This document shows positions 1 to 9,800 of a DNA stretch of 44,345 nucleotides, piece by piece; the stretch's first letter is position 1, and the number at the start of each line of letters is the position of its first letter. The stretch lies in assembly GCA_026770575.1 (NCBI GenBank), contig MU657188.1, forward strand, positions 18,820-63,164, read 5' to 3'. The notes beneath the pieces are model-generated. The model ran no database searches, was not told the origin of the DNA, and saw nothing but the letters and a program-made list of their open reading frames with translations. This DNA comes from Pelagophyceae sp. CCMP2097 (taxonomy: Eukaryota; Sar; Pelagophyceae). The position numbers and the translations under genes are program-made.

Positions 1-316
1 TACAGGGTGAATCCGTCAATAAGATAGTAGCCAAAGGCAACCCGTTGCCTTTGGGATCTTAAAGCGTAAGCGAATCGACGGTGCCGGTCGCCTTTGCCTT
101 CTTAAAATATAAGATAATCGGCCTTGAGGACCGTCTTCAGCCGCCCATGGGCGACAAATATGGCAATAAAGTAGCCTTGGGCGGAAAAAGCGCCTTTTTT
201 TAAGATAACGTCGGCCCGCCAGCGCCTTTCGCCTTCTTAAAAAATAAGCGACTGGCGTCAGAGACCGCCTTTGCCTTAAGATAAATCCACTATCTTATTG
301 ACGGATTCACCCTGTA
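1..316. mobile_element. Small palindrome-ended element with 28-bp perfect TIRs
   Basis: Bases 1-28 are the exact reverse complement of 289-316, so the first base of the window is the outer edge of a terminal inverted repeat. The interior has no credible ORF. It carries a 10-bp perfect hairpin (31-40 with 45-54, 4-nt loop) and repeated TTAAGATAA-like and GCCTTTGCC-like words. Size and structure fit a MITE or another non-autonomous DNA element. The left flank is outside the window, so a target-site duplication cannot be tested. Confidence 0.7.
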
Positions 317-560
317 ATAGGCGCCCTTCAGAGGGTGTACCCCCTACGGGGGCCCCTTTTAAAAGAGCCATTGTGTGGGACCCAGCCGCGGCGGCCCCGC
401 CTGTTGAGCAGCCTCGGCAGAGCGCACCACCGAAGACGAAGCATCCAGCAGGTACACCCCTCCCGCAGCAGCGGCCGCAGGAGTGCCTTAGGGAAATCCC
501 CAGTCGCGCGTCCCTCGCAGGCTTTTGCAGAGGCCTTTTTACAAACAGCTTTTGAGGCCT
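317..560. other. No recognisable feature
   Basis: GC-rich sequence between the terminal element and the first exon fragment. Reading frames are open on both strands but show no domain or consistent coding signal. Confidence 0.5.
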
Positions 561-726
561 TTACGCCGACCTCGAAGCGGCGTCGAAGAGCTTGTTCCAC
601 TCTTCAAACGTCGGCGCCGCCGTTGCCGCCTCGCACGAGATAGAGAACTCGGCGTCCTTCTCGCGAACGAGCGCACCCAAAAGGGCCCCCGCCGCCACGG
701 CGCGGTTCGCGTCCGTCTCGCGCGGC
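561..726 (-). pseudogene. Isolated exon-like fragment of an unknown gene
   Basis: On the minus strand a TTTTAG acceptor-like site (727-732) precedes an open frame whose translation looks like real protein: mixed hydrophobic and charged residues, including GALLGALVREKDAEF and FEEWNKLFDAASR. The frame stops at 561. A GAG/GTCGGC donor-like site occurs just before the stop. I do not recognise the family. Neighbouring sequence on both sides is non-coding or minisatellite, so this is most likely a stranded exon of a broken gene. It could instead be an internal exon of a gene interrupted by repeats. Confidence 0.35.
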
Positions 727-779
727 CTAAAATGACGATTCGAAAAAGGGACGGAGCGCCGTGCCACGAGAATGAGGTC

Positions 780-1780
780 CCTGTCTCGAGTTTCCCGTGG
801 CAAAGAGGCGCGTTTCCCGCAACGAGTTCCTCGTCACCCTGCGACGAGGTCCTTACGACGGGGCGACGAGGGCCCCGCGAGGCGGTCCTCGGGGAGGCCC
901 TTTGAAGAGGTCCCTCTCAGGCGAGGTTCTTCTGACTCAGGTCCCTCTGGCAAGGATTCCAGAGCCACGTGGCGAAGGGTCCCCGTGCCAAGGCCCCTGT
1001 GACGGAAATCCTGTGACACAGGGCCCTTGGACTAGGTCCCTGTGACGACCGTGACAAGGTCCCTATGCCAAGGTCCCCGTGCCGAGTTCCCCGAGACGCG
1101 TTTCCCGAGACGCGTTTCCCGCAACGAGGTCCCCGTCACAACGTTCCTTTGACAAGGTCACTGCGACCAGGTCCCTGTGGCAAGGGCCGCGTGAGACGGT
1201 CCTTGGGGAGGCCCTCTGAAGAGGTCGCTATATCAGGCGAGGCCCCTTTGGCAAGAGTTCCAGAGTCGAGGTCCCCGTGCCAAGGGCCCCTGACAAAGGT
1301 CCCTGGAACATAGGGTCTTATGACCAGATCCCTGCGACACGGGGCATTTCGACAAATGCCCTTTGATACAGGGCATTTCGACAAGGTCCCTGTGACAGGG
1401 TTCCTTTGTCGAGGTCCCCATGACAAGGTCCCTGAGACGTGTTTCCCGGAACGAGGTCCCCGTCACCCTGCAACGAGATCCCTGAGTCGAGGTCCACGTG
1501 AGAAGTTCCTTTGGAAGGTGAGACGTCGCTTTCAGAGGAGGTCCCTCTGACAAGAGTTCCAGAGCCAAGGTCCCCACGCCAAGGGCCCGTGACACAGGAC
1601 CCTGTGACCCAGGGCCTTGTGACCCGGTCGCCTTGACAAGGACCCTAAGACAAAAGGTCCACGTGTCGAGTCTCCTCTGACAAGGTCCCCGGGACGAAGT
1701 CCCCGTCACAACGTCCCTGAGACGAGGTCCCTGCGACCCCAGTCCCTGATGACAGGGTCCTCAGGGAGGCCCTTTGAAAA
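780..1780. repeat. Degenerate minisatellite, core AAGGTCCCTGTGAC
   Basis: About 1 kb of diverged tandem units of roughly 14-15 bp built around GACAAGGTCCCTGTG, with variants such as GACGAGGTCCC. The same family forms a second array at 16600-17130. It abuts the 3' end of the Rossmann gene fragment (1789). Long reading frames here are by-products of the repeat. Confidence 0.75.
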
Positions 1781-1788
1781 GGTTTCTC

Positions 1789-2473
1789 TCATGAGGTCTT
1801 TCTGATCATTGCGAATGTGGGACACCGCTGCGACTTGAAGTCCGAGGCAGTCCACGCCGCGTTGAGCACGTTGGGCAGCACAAACGGGTCGCCGTTTACG
1901 ACGGAAGCGCCGAGCGCGAACTAAGAAGTGCGTGGCAACGGAACTTTGGGACAAAAATAGAAAATAAAAAAAAAATCGACGCAAAAAGCAATGTACGCAA
2001 AGCCTCACCTGGTCGTGCGCCATGAGTGCCGTCGCGGCGCTCAAATCGCCGAGCGTCGAGTAGTAAAACGCGTCGAGCCTGCGCATTTGCATTCAAAGCG
2101 CCGAAGCGTCTGACGAGGCGCGCATCTCGAGGGACCCGCCAATTGCCGAATCGTCAAGAGCCCGCGGCAAAGGCGCGCACCCAAAGTCGGTGAACGACGT
2201 CCCCGCCGTGCCTACGCGGGCGGCGGTCCATCCGCGCGCTTTGACAACGAGGCAGTCCGACAGCGCAGTCATACGAGTTGTCCGTCGATAAACAGAAAAC
2301 CCGAAACAGAAAACTCGCACCTTTCGCGCGAGAAATGGCCCCCGGCCCGCCGCCCTTCAAGGTGCCGCAGCGGACGACTGCGAGCTTGACGTTTCTGGCC
2401 TTGGCTGCCGCCGCGACGGCGGCGTCGCTCTCCGCGAGCGACTTTGTCAAAAAGCCAGCAGAGCCGCCCTTGC
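1789..2473 (-). pseudogene. C-terminal half of an NAD(P)-binding Rossmann (SDR/NmrA-like) protein
   Basis: Three minus-strand segments join in frame: 2473-2321, 2238-2009 and 1920-1789. The introns are 2239-2320 (82 bp, GTGCGAG...CAAAG) and 1921-2008 (88 bp, GTGAGG...CTTAG). The first segment contains AVVRCGTLKGGGPG, the conserved strand and glycine stretch of atypical SDR/NmrA-like proteins. The second and third contain FYSTLGDL-like and NGDPFVLPNVL-like segments typical of the C-terminal half. An in-frame TGA interrupts the second segment at 2093-2095. The N-terminal half is missing here, but a matching one lies upstream at 3785-4242 on the same strand. Either a disabled gene or the 3' half of one long, repeat-invaded gene. 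Confidence 0.6.
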
Positions 2474-3470
2474 CTAGTGGGACTCGGCATGGGGCATACC
2501 GGCAAGGTTTTCACCCCAGAAAGGCTGCACGAGCTCTTTCGAGGGCCCGGGATGTCCCGAAGCGGCACGGACCGCCCATGCACGGGCCCTTTTCGAGGGG
2601 CCTTGCGCGGGTCTGTGCAGAGGGCATTGCAGGGACCGTGCTTCCCCCTTCAAGGCCCGCTTTTGGACCGACCGAGGAGCATTTGAAGAGGCCGCAGCAG
2701 AGGACAAGGTTTCTTTTCGAGGGACTTTGCCAGGGCTCGTCCGAGGGGCCTTTACAAGCCAAGGGCCCTTACGAGGGGCCTTGGCAATCGACTTTGCGAG
2801 AGGCTTGACCCGTGAAAGAGGCCTTGCAAGGTGCAAGGGTCCGTGGAAGGGCCCGTGCAAGGAGTCTGGTCAAGGGGCTATGCGATGGCCCTTCGAGAAG
2901 CCTCGCAAGAGCCTCCTCCGGGCCCCTCGCTGCTCGAAATCGAGCCCCCGGCTCGACCACGACGGGATTTCCAGGAAAACAAGGGCCTCGCAAGGACCCG
3001 TGCCTTGCACCGCACGGGAGGGGTTGCCCACGGCGAGGGCCCGCGCGAGGAGCCTTGCGAGGGGCCGTCCCGAAGGCGTCTTCGAACGAACCGCCCACTT
3101 CGGGGCCTGAGCAAGAGGCCCCGTGCGAGTGCCTTGCCGAAAACCCCGAAGCCTTGCCGAAAACCCCGAGGCCTTGCAGGGGCCCGTGCGAGGGGAGCGC
3201 ATTTTGTTCCCTCCGACCGCGCTTTGGGGCCGCCAGAGGCCGCAGACAAGGGCCGTACAGAGGGCCCTTGCGAGGCCCGTGCGAGGAGCCTTGGAGGGCC
3301 CCAAGGCGAGAGGGACTTTTGTCGAATGGGCCCTTCGAAGAGGCCTCGCAAGCGACCGCGCAGAGCCCTCGTCCAATGAGCCCTCTGCAAGGTCCTGTCA
3401 CTCCGGGCTTTTCAAGGACCCGGGCAAGGATCGCAGGGGCCTTAAGCCAATGTGGGATGAAGTCCACCAA
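2474..3470. repeat. GC-rich minisatellite, core GAGGGGCCTTGC
   Basis: Diverged short units of about 13-16 bp (GAGGGGCCTTGCGAGG and relatives) fill this stretch between the two Rossmann-gene halves. A 19-nt segment, acttttgtcgaatgggccc, occurs twice (around 3310 and 3475). Many overlapping frames are open on both strands (up to 284 codons), but their translations are monotonous R/G/P/A-rich repeats, so I call none of them genes. Confidence 0.7.
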
Positions 3471-3784
3471 TCCCACTTTTGTCGAATGGGCCCTTCTCGG
3501 CTGCGCACCTGGTCTGGAGAGGAGGGCGACGGTCTTGAGCTTTGGGCTATTGTCTTTGGTGAAGAGGGCGGAAATGAAACCCGCCGACGGCGGGCCGGAT
3601 TTCTCGTCGCCTAAACGACAGTCAAGGCAAGGACAACGCGATGCGGAGAAACAACCAAAGAAATAAGGCCCCTGCGGTCTATCGGGACCGCTGGTATACT
3701 TCCTGGTATGGACCCCTCTGAATAGTAGCCCCCCCGGCCTCTATCGGCGCCCAAGGGGTGATATCGCAGCAGACGCGGCCCTTG
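3471..3784. other. Unassigned stretch between gene halves
   Basis: No recognisable domain. The exon of the Rossmann fragment continues open into this region until a stop at 3611, but after residue text IIICCQ the translation no longer resembles the family. The true exon end must lie near 3780. No convincing donor could be fixed. Confidence 0.4.
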
Positions 3785-4242
3785 GCAGCAGATGATGATG
3801 CCCTGGGCTGCTTTGAGGGCGATTGCGATAGCGTCGGGGCCTTGGACCATTTCGGCCTTGCTCTTCTCGTCCACTCCCGCCGCGCCATACTCGCGACCGT
3901 ACATCAACGTCCGGCACTTTTCGACTTGCCGCGCATCCTTGCCAGACTACAAGAGACGCAGTCGAGGACTGCGGGACCCGCCGAAATCGCCGAAGGGCGA
4001 CTCACGACGACGAGACTGGCTTTGAACTGCGCCTTGGCCGCCAGCTTGGCCGCGATTAGGCCCACCTATTTGCGGCGGCTCGGATGGAGCCGGAGCGATT
4101 CGGTGCACCGAGGTGCAGACCCGAGTGCGCATCGACGGAAAACCCGCACCTCAAACGCCCCCGGCCCAATGACAAGCACGCCCGCGCCGCGCGACAGCGC
4201 CCAAGCCGGCGAAATTAGCAACGCCAGCAAGAGGCGCAGCAT
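3785..4242 (-). CDS. N-terminal half of an NAD(P)-binding Rossmann protein, with signal or transit peptide
   Basis: Start ATG at 4240-4242. Three exons (4242-4150, 4065-4006, 3946 to about 3785) join in phase 0 through an 84-bp intron (GTGCGG...AAATAG) and a 59-bp intron (GTGAGT...TTGTAG). The protein opens with the hydrophobic MLRLLLALLISPAWA, a likely signal or plastid-type presequence. Next come a Rossmann beta strand and glycine loop (GVLVIGPGAFEVG), an Ala/Lys helix, and a YGREYGAAGVDE segment. This is how stramenopile NmrA/SDR-like proteins begin. The remaining half is not contiguous. The fragment at 1789-2473 fits as the continuation after about 1.3 kb of repeat. Product function is unknown beyond dinucleotide binding. 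Confidence 0.6.
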
Positions 4243-4604
4243 CGCGGGAGGCGCGCGGGGGCTGCTCAGTCCTGCCAGTGGTCGCGGAAAGATTTGCAAC
4301 GTTTCAGCGACGAAATCGCCGAAGACGCATGTGCGAGGCACGCGGCGGTCTTGGCGCGGCGTGCGTGCTTGGCTTGACCCTGGGTGGGGCTCTGGTGATT
4401 TGGCGCGCCGGCCGGCGCTCCCGCAAAATCGATGCCACCCGAGTGATCTTGCTACCCCACCTGATGTTCTGTCCTCTTGGATCAAGTGGTTTTCTTACCC
4501 CGCCTGATGCTCGTGCATCATCGCCGGGCGCCGACAAGGCGCTCGCTTTCGCTCGAGGCCCTCACGGTCGAGGCGTCGAGACGACGGGCATCATCCGTTA
4601 TGGA
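4243..4604. other. Intergenic stretch, no gene seen
   Basis: Upstream region of the minus-strand Rossmann fragment and downstream flank of the MYND-Sel1 gene. Its edge near 4590-4604 (catcatccgttatgg) recurs at 15080 (inverted) and 26960, so the flank was duplicated together with the MYND-Sel1 gene. Confidence 0.5.
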
Positions 4605-5657
4605 ACGAAGCGCTCTTCCGCGTCACGCGGCGCGCGCCGCCGGGATGACCGCCAGGAGCGTGTCGACCGCTTCCGCAGCACCGGCGTGCCCCTTGGACGC
4701 GGCGCGCTTGAAGAGGCGCAGCGCCTCGTGGAGGTCCTGTGGCACGCCTTCACCGTTTGCGTGACACACGCCGAGGTTGAAGATCGCGTCGGCGTGGCCC
4801 TGCGCGATGGCGAGCCGGTACCACTTCGCGGCTTCGTTGTACGACTGCGCCACGCCCAAGCCGTGGTAGTCATCTGGCCGAGATTGCATTGGGCGTCAGG
4901 ATATTCTTGCTCGGCTGCGTGCCGGTACCACTTCTCAGCAGTCTTGTGATCGATCTCGGCGCCTTGCCCTCGAGCGTAACATAAACCCCAGATTATTCTG
5001 AGCTTCTGCATTGCCTTACGCGGCAGCGCGCTCGTATAACTGGATCGCCCGCTTAAAATCCTGCTGGAGGCCCATGCCACCTTTAAAGTACTCGGCTCCG
5101 AGCATGATCTGCGCCTGGGCGTTGCCCTTGTCCACGTGCTTTTGCAGCCGGCGCGACCACTCGGCAGTCGTGGAGGCTGGCGCTCGGCAGAGCGGGCGCC
5201 GGTTGTCGTGCTGGTTGCACTTGACGTGGCAGACCGTGCAAATCATCTTGCAGCAGCACGAGTATATTGTCGCGCTCACTCTGAATGTTACGACATCGAA
5301 GCAGATGGCACACGTGCCGCGCCCGTCGGGCGCGTCGTCGCTCAGCGCGCTGGCCTCTACCGCCTTTGCCGCTCTAACAGCCGATAAGCGCGCCTTGGCA
5401 CCGTCCGCCGGCACAACGCCCTCGACGATGGCCGGCTCCTCCTTGATCTTCAGCTTCGCAGGCATGAGCGTATCCAAAAGGCGGTCCTGGAAGTCGGCGG
5501 CTAGCTGCCTGCACGCCTTGTCGTGCCCTCCTTTCCAGTCGATGAGCTGGCAGGCCTTGGAGCAGTAGTGGCGCGACTTGCACTTGGAGCAGTGCTTGCC
5601 GCCCGGCTCTTCGCAGACGCAGCAGGGCTTCGGGGCGGCGGCCGGAGGCTCGGCCAT
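4605..5657 (-). pseudogene. MYND zinc finger-RING-like-Sel1 repeat protein, decayed copy
   Basis: Start ATG at 5657. A complete MYND finger lies at residues 12-50 (CCVC, CSKCKSRHYCSKAC, then the distal H and C). Next come a C3HC4-like RING (CAICFD, CCCKMICTVC, PLCRAP, about 117-165) and Sel1 repeats (AQAQIMLGAEYFKGG). The frame stops after 213 codons at a TAA (5016-5018). The broken paralogue at 13955-15060 has CAA at this position, so the stop is a nonsense change. Sel1 repeats continue in a second frame (YARGQG..DHKTAEKWYRHAAE) and then a third (GVAQSYNEAAKWYRLAIAQGHADA) to a TGA at 4623, so two frameshifts follow. Family members are scaffold-like proteins; MYND binds proline-rich partners. 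As read it would give a 213-aa truncated protein. Confidence 0.75.
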
Positions 5658-5975
5658 CGGTCCCGGGGGGTCGGCGGGGCGCGGAGCTCGATCACGACCG
5701 CCGGAGTTCCGGCCGCGGCAATTGGGTTGCGGCCGATTTTCTGCGAATCAGCGAAGGTTGACCTCGCACAAAAAATATGCACTTTTGGCTCGTCTTGTCT
5801 GCTTGTACGCGCTGACGGTGGAAGGTATGGAGCTGATTTCGGTGCCATCGTGCGGTTCCTTGTCTGGTCTCTGCGCAGCCCCAAAACATTTGCTCTAGGG
5901 GCGCTGTGTGCCCTTCAAGACCACCACTCTTTTTCGGCTACTACTAGGCTAGGGTCGCAAGTCGGTCAAATCGTC
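5658..5975. other. Upstream region of the MYND-Sel1 gene, no gene seen
   Basis: The first 40 bases next to the start codon (ggccatcggtcccgggggg) resemble the sequence before the MYND fragment at 26702, so the promoter-proximal flank is shared between copies. No other feature is recognised. Confidence 0.4.
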
Positions 5976-6066
5976 GAATGGTATTCACTATCTTGCGCCA
6001 GGAGGTGGCCATGGACCCCTTCGGATCCCCTTCGGACCGGGCGTCACCGAGAGTGAATACCATTCC
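5976..6066. repeat. Short inverted-repeat element
   Basis: gaatggtattcact (5976-5989) is exactly inverted at 6053-6066, separated by 63 nt that contain a ccccttcgga direct duplication. It could be a miniature transposon remnant or a hairpin. Confidence 0.5.
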
Positions 6067-6099
6067 GACATTTTATCAAGAGACTTGTCATTCCCGTGC

Positions 6100-6486
6100 T
6101 GAGCTGCCGCGTGGGGTATTGGCTTATGGGGTCCAGCCTACCCAATATGGGGTATGGGGCCCTATATGGAGGCCCATATTGGGTACCGTGGGACGACGGG
6201 TTTCCAGCCGGCGCGCGTTGCCACCCGCGGGCCGCCCAACCTTGAGCCAGGCCCACGTCGGGGTCCTTGTTAGCGCCACTTAGGCGTCATCAGGGCGGCT
6301 CGGCGTCGACGGCCTCGGACTCGGCGGCACGTCGTCTTCGTCGTCGTCGGATGGCCCGCCGAGCCCTTGGTGTCGCCAAAATCTCACAATGCCTTCAGTA
6401 GTATGGGGCCCTACGGACCGCGTAGGGTCCAGCCTACCCTACGCAGGGTCGTAGGACCCTACGCAGGGCCCTTCACGGCAACCCAG
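6100..6486. mobile_element. X-family TIR element, full-length copy
   Basis: A 387-bp element in inverse orientation to the copy at 18579-18954. Its ends are ctgagctgccgcgtgg and cttcacggcaacccag, imperfect inverted repeats of each other. Subterminal palindromes of the types CCCAATATGGGG and CCTACGCAGGG lie inside each end. The core encodes on the minus strand a diverged version of the Asp/Glu-Pro-Ser peptide seen in the other copies. No transposase is present, so it would be non-autonomous. Confidence 0.65.
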
Positions 6487-6859
6487 ACGGCGCGAAGCAA
6501 GAAAGCACGCAAATCTCTCAGCCGTCGCCCACCGACGCCACGGGCATGCAATCGGTGGGGAAAATACACCCCCAGACTCCCATCTTTCGTGCATACAAAC
6601 GCTCACCGGCGCCCCAGCGCTGTCCCGTCGCTGTGACGCACGGGCGACGCCCAAAGTGACTTTTCTCTCTATTCCAGCATGAGAGATCGGCCACGAAGCG
6701 CGAGGGCAACATCACATGTCGATTCTTCCTTAGTCTGGCGGAGTCGGGCCGCCGACGCGTCTTTCAGAGCGCCTTCCCGCGTCCTGCGCAGCGCCGTCTT
6801 GCGGAGCGCCTTTTTGTCGTTCTCCGCCCGCCGTGGTGCGCGCGATTCCCCACGCTTCT
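6487..6859. other. Downstream flank of helicase 1, with a dispersed 45-bp block
   Basis: Directly after the X element, 6488-6537 (ggcgcgaagcaagaaag... to the run tcagccgtcgcccaccg) recurs at 36747-36791. The rest has open frames on both strands but nothing recognisable. Confidence 0.45.
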
Positions 6860-9800
6860 TCAGGAGAACCCGAGGTCGTCCAGCCTCTGCGCCTGCTTCT
6901 CGTTGAGCCCTCCTCGAGCGCCCCGTTTCTTTTCCCTTTGCTTCTCGACCCACCTCCCGAGCATGAAGCCGTCTGCGGTTTCAAACGTGCGATGGACTCT
7001 GGTATCATTGTGTGAATCGAAGTATTCCTGCAGAGCGGCAATGCCCTGGGCCCAGAATTTGTCGAAGCCATCCCAAGCAAAGCCGAGCTCATTTAATCTC
7101 ATTTTCTGTTCCTCCTTAAGGGGCCGCTCCGTGCCTTTTCGAATCTTATGCACCCATCCCCCTAAAGCATATCCGTCCGTCGTGACGAAGTTGCGCACCA
7201 CCCGCGCGTCTCCAGCAAAAGCTACATACGCCTTTAAATGAGCGTAGCCAATGTCAAACGACTTGTTCGACGAGTCAAACACAACTCCGAGATCCGACAA
7301 CTCCGAAACCCGTGCCGCTGAAAGAGATTCCATTCGAGACCTTTGCCGATGCAGCCACGTCCCGAGCTTCAAGCCCTCTGCGGTGACGAAGGAGACGGAG
7401 ACGTCGACATCTCCTTTGACCGTTTTATACGCTGTCAACGACTGGATAAAAACACCCCACTTCTCATCTGAAGAGACCCACTTAAAGCCTAAGGCCTCTA
7501 ACCGTAGAGTTTTCTCTTTTGAGAGAAAGGCATGACTGTGCCGCTTCCGTTGCGAAGAGCACCACTGTCCTAAAGGAAACCCATTCGCCATTTTATATTT
7601 AATCAGAACGTCCGTTTTACCACTCGCTTTGACGTAATCCGCCAAATGGTTGTAACCTTCGTCCCAGTACGCATCCAGCGGGTCCCAAACAAAGCCCAAC
7701 TCTTCGAGTTGTAACGCTTTGGACAATTTAATGCCGTCCCGGCCTCTTTTGCGTATTGATTGGACCCATCGTCCTAGAGCATGGCCATCCAACTCGAATT
7801 TTTGGGGCACCAGGACGTCAGCGAACTCTTCCTTGTAGTCTTTCAAACGCTGGTAATTCGATGACCAAGCCTCTTCACTAGTTTCCCACGTCACGCCCAA
7901 ACCTTCCAAAGCTAAAGACCTGTCTTCCGACAATTTCCCCTCGACCTTCCTTGACCGAAGGTTGTGCAGCCACGAGCCCAGGTTAAAGCCTTCGATGGCA
8001 TAGCGGCCGGGCACTCGAACGTTGCCCTTTTCCGCGTTGTATATCTTTAAAAGTTGAAGACCTTCCTCCCACCCTTTCTCCCGAGTCTCCCACAAAAAGC
8101 CTAAACCTTCCAACCTTTGGAACTGGTCCTCCTTCAACCCGCCTTGGGCGCCCTTCTTCTTCGGCCGTTGCGCTTGGACCCACGATCCAAGAGGATAACC
8201 ATCAACTTTAAACCTTTGCGGAACATCACAATGTCCAACGTCAGCATGATACTTTTGCAAATGGCCAAAGCCTTCCTCCCACAGCGCGTCCGAGACGACC
8301 CAGGAAAAACCAATGTCCTCCAACTTACGCATGCGAGATTCCAGAATCCACCCGTCTATTCGCTTCCTCTGACGCTGAACAGTCACCCAAAGCCCGAGCT
8401 TGTGGCCGTCTTTCGTCTGGAAAGAGCGCGGGACGTGGCAATCTCCTCTGCCAGCTTGATAAAGCTTTAATTGTTCAAAGCCCTCGTTCCAGGCTGCGTC
8501 CAAACTGTCCCAGACAAAGCCTAAAGAATCCAACTTTGCAGCCCTCTCCGCCGACAGCCCACCGTCGTCGTCCGAGTGTTTCGATCGCTGCGACTGGACC
8601 CACGCGCCTAAAGGGTGTCCATCTCCGGTGATAAAGTTTTGGCCGACCATGCAGTCCCCGTGCTCTTGATGGTACTTTTGAAGGTTTGTAAAGTGCTCCT
8701 CCCAAAGGTCCGTCATCACCAAAGTCGCGTTGGATAAGCTCCTTTTCAGACCGTCGGCGTCTTCGAACCCGACGAATTCCAAACGGTCCTCGAAAATCGA
8801 TGAAACGTCCACTTGCCGCCCTTCAGCCTTTTGAGCCTCCGCCAAACGGTCCTGTAAAACGGAGTCCTGTTCCAGCAGCGTGCGGAGGACGTTGACGGCG
8901 AACTGGGCGTTTTGCTTGTCCAACGCCAAGTGGAGGTTATTTCCCGTCCCATCCCAAGCACCCCCAACCCCTTCGTTCTTCCCTTCGACTTTCTCGCCTG
9001 CAAAGTCCTGCCCCGCCACTTTCTCCGCTTCGGCGCGCTGCACGGGCAGCAAGACATACCCGTTCGCCTTGCCCGCAGCCGGCCTAGACGCTAACTCAAT
9101 AACATCAAGATGGGATCTCTTTGCCGTGTGGACTATTATTAAATCTGCGACGTCTTCGTCCCCTGGAAATAACGGCGGGTTCGCCTGTAGCGTAAAGTCC
9201 CACGGAGCGCCTTCGGATTGGAAGAGCTTGTTAAAGCAGGATTGGAACTGCGCAGAAATTTCATTCGAGTTATGCAGTGAAATCGCCTTTTTCAACCCGA
9301 ACCTTTCACAAGCGTCCAGCGCCGTTAAAGCCAGCTCCACGTCCCCCGCCGGCAACGCGTCGTACTTTTGCAGGATTCGCAAGTCTGGGAACTTATCGTG
9401 GTGCGTGGTATACGTCGCCGCGACGTTCGTCAGGACCAATTTCACCGGCACCGCCACTTTTGTAGACACAGCTTCTAAATGCGTCATCCGAAACGCTTCC
9501 ACCCCAAAAGCCCCGCTCTCCATCTCGCGGACCTCTTCGCCCGGCTGGTGCGGGAAAACCGTAGGGGTGGACGTAAGAAAGCACCTTTTCCCTATAAGTA
9601 ACGCAGTATCATCAAGACCTAGAGTATACTGCTTCGACCTTCGACCGACCATCTTGTTCGCCTCGTCGAAGACCGCCGCGTCGATTCGGGCGTCGGTGCC
9701 GTTGAGCTGTAAAGCGTCTGCAATTTTGTCCAAGCTAAAGTACGTCGATAAAAGAAGCTTAGGCCCTACGGTCTCCTCTTTCAACCACGCCGCAATCGCC

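Noticed and set aside
2812..3666. Long open frames (up to 284 codons) on both strands in the minisatellite
   Set aside because: Translations are repeat-derived Arg/Gly/Pro/Ala text in several overlapping frames at once. This is typical of GC-rich tandem repeats, not of genes.
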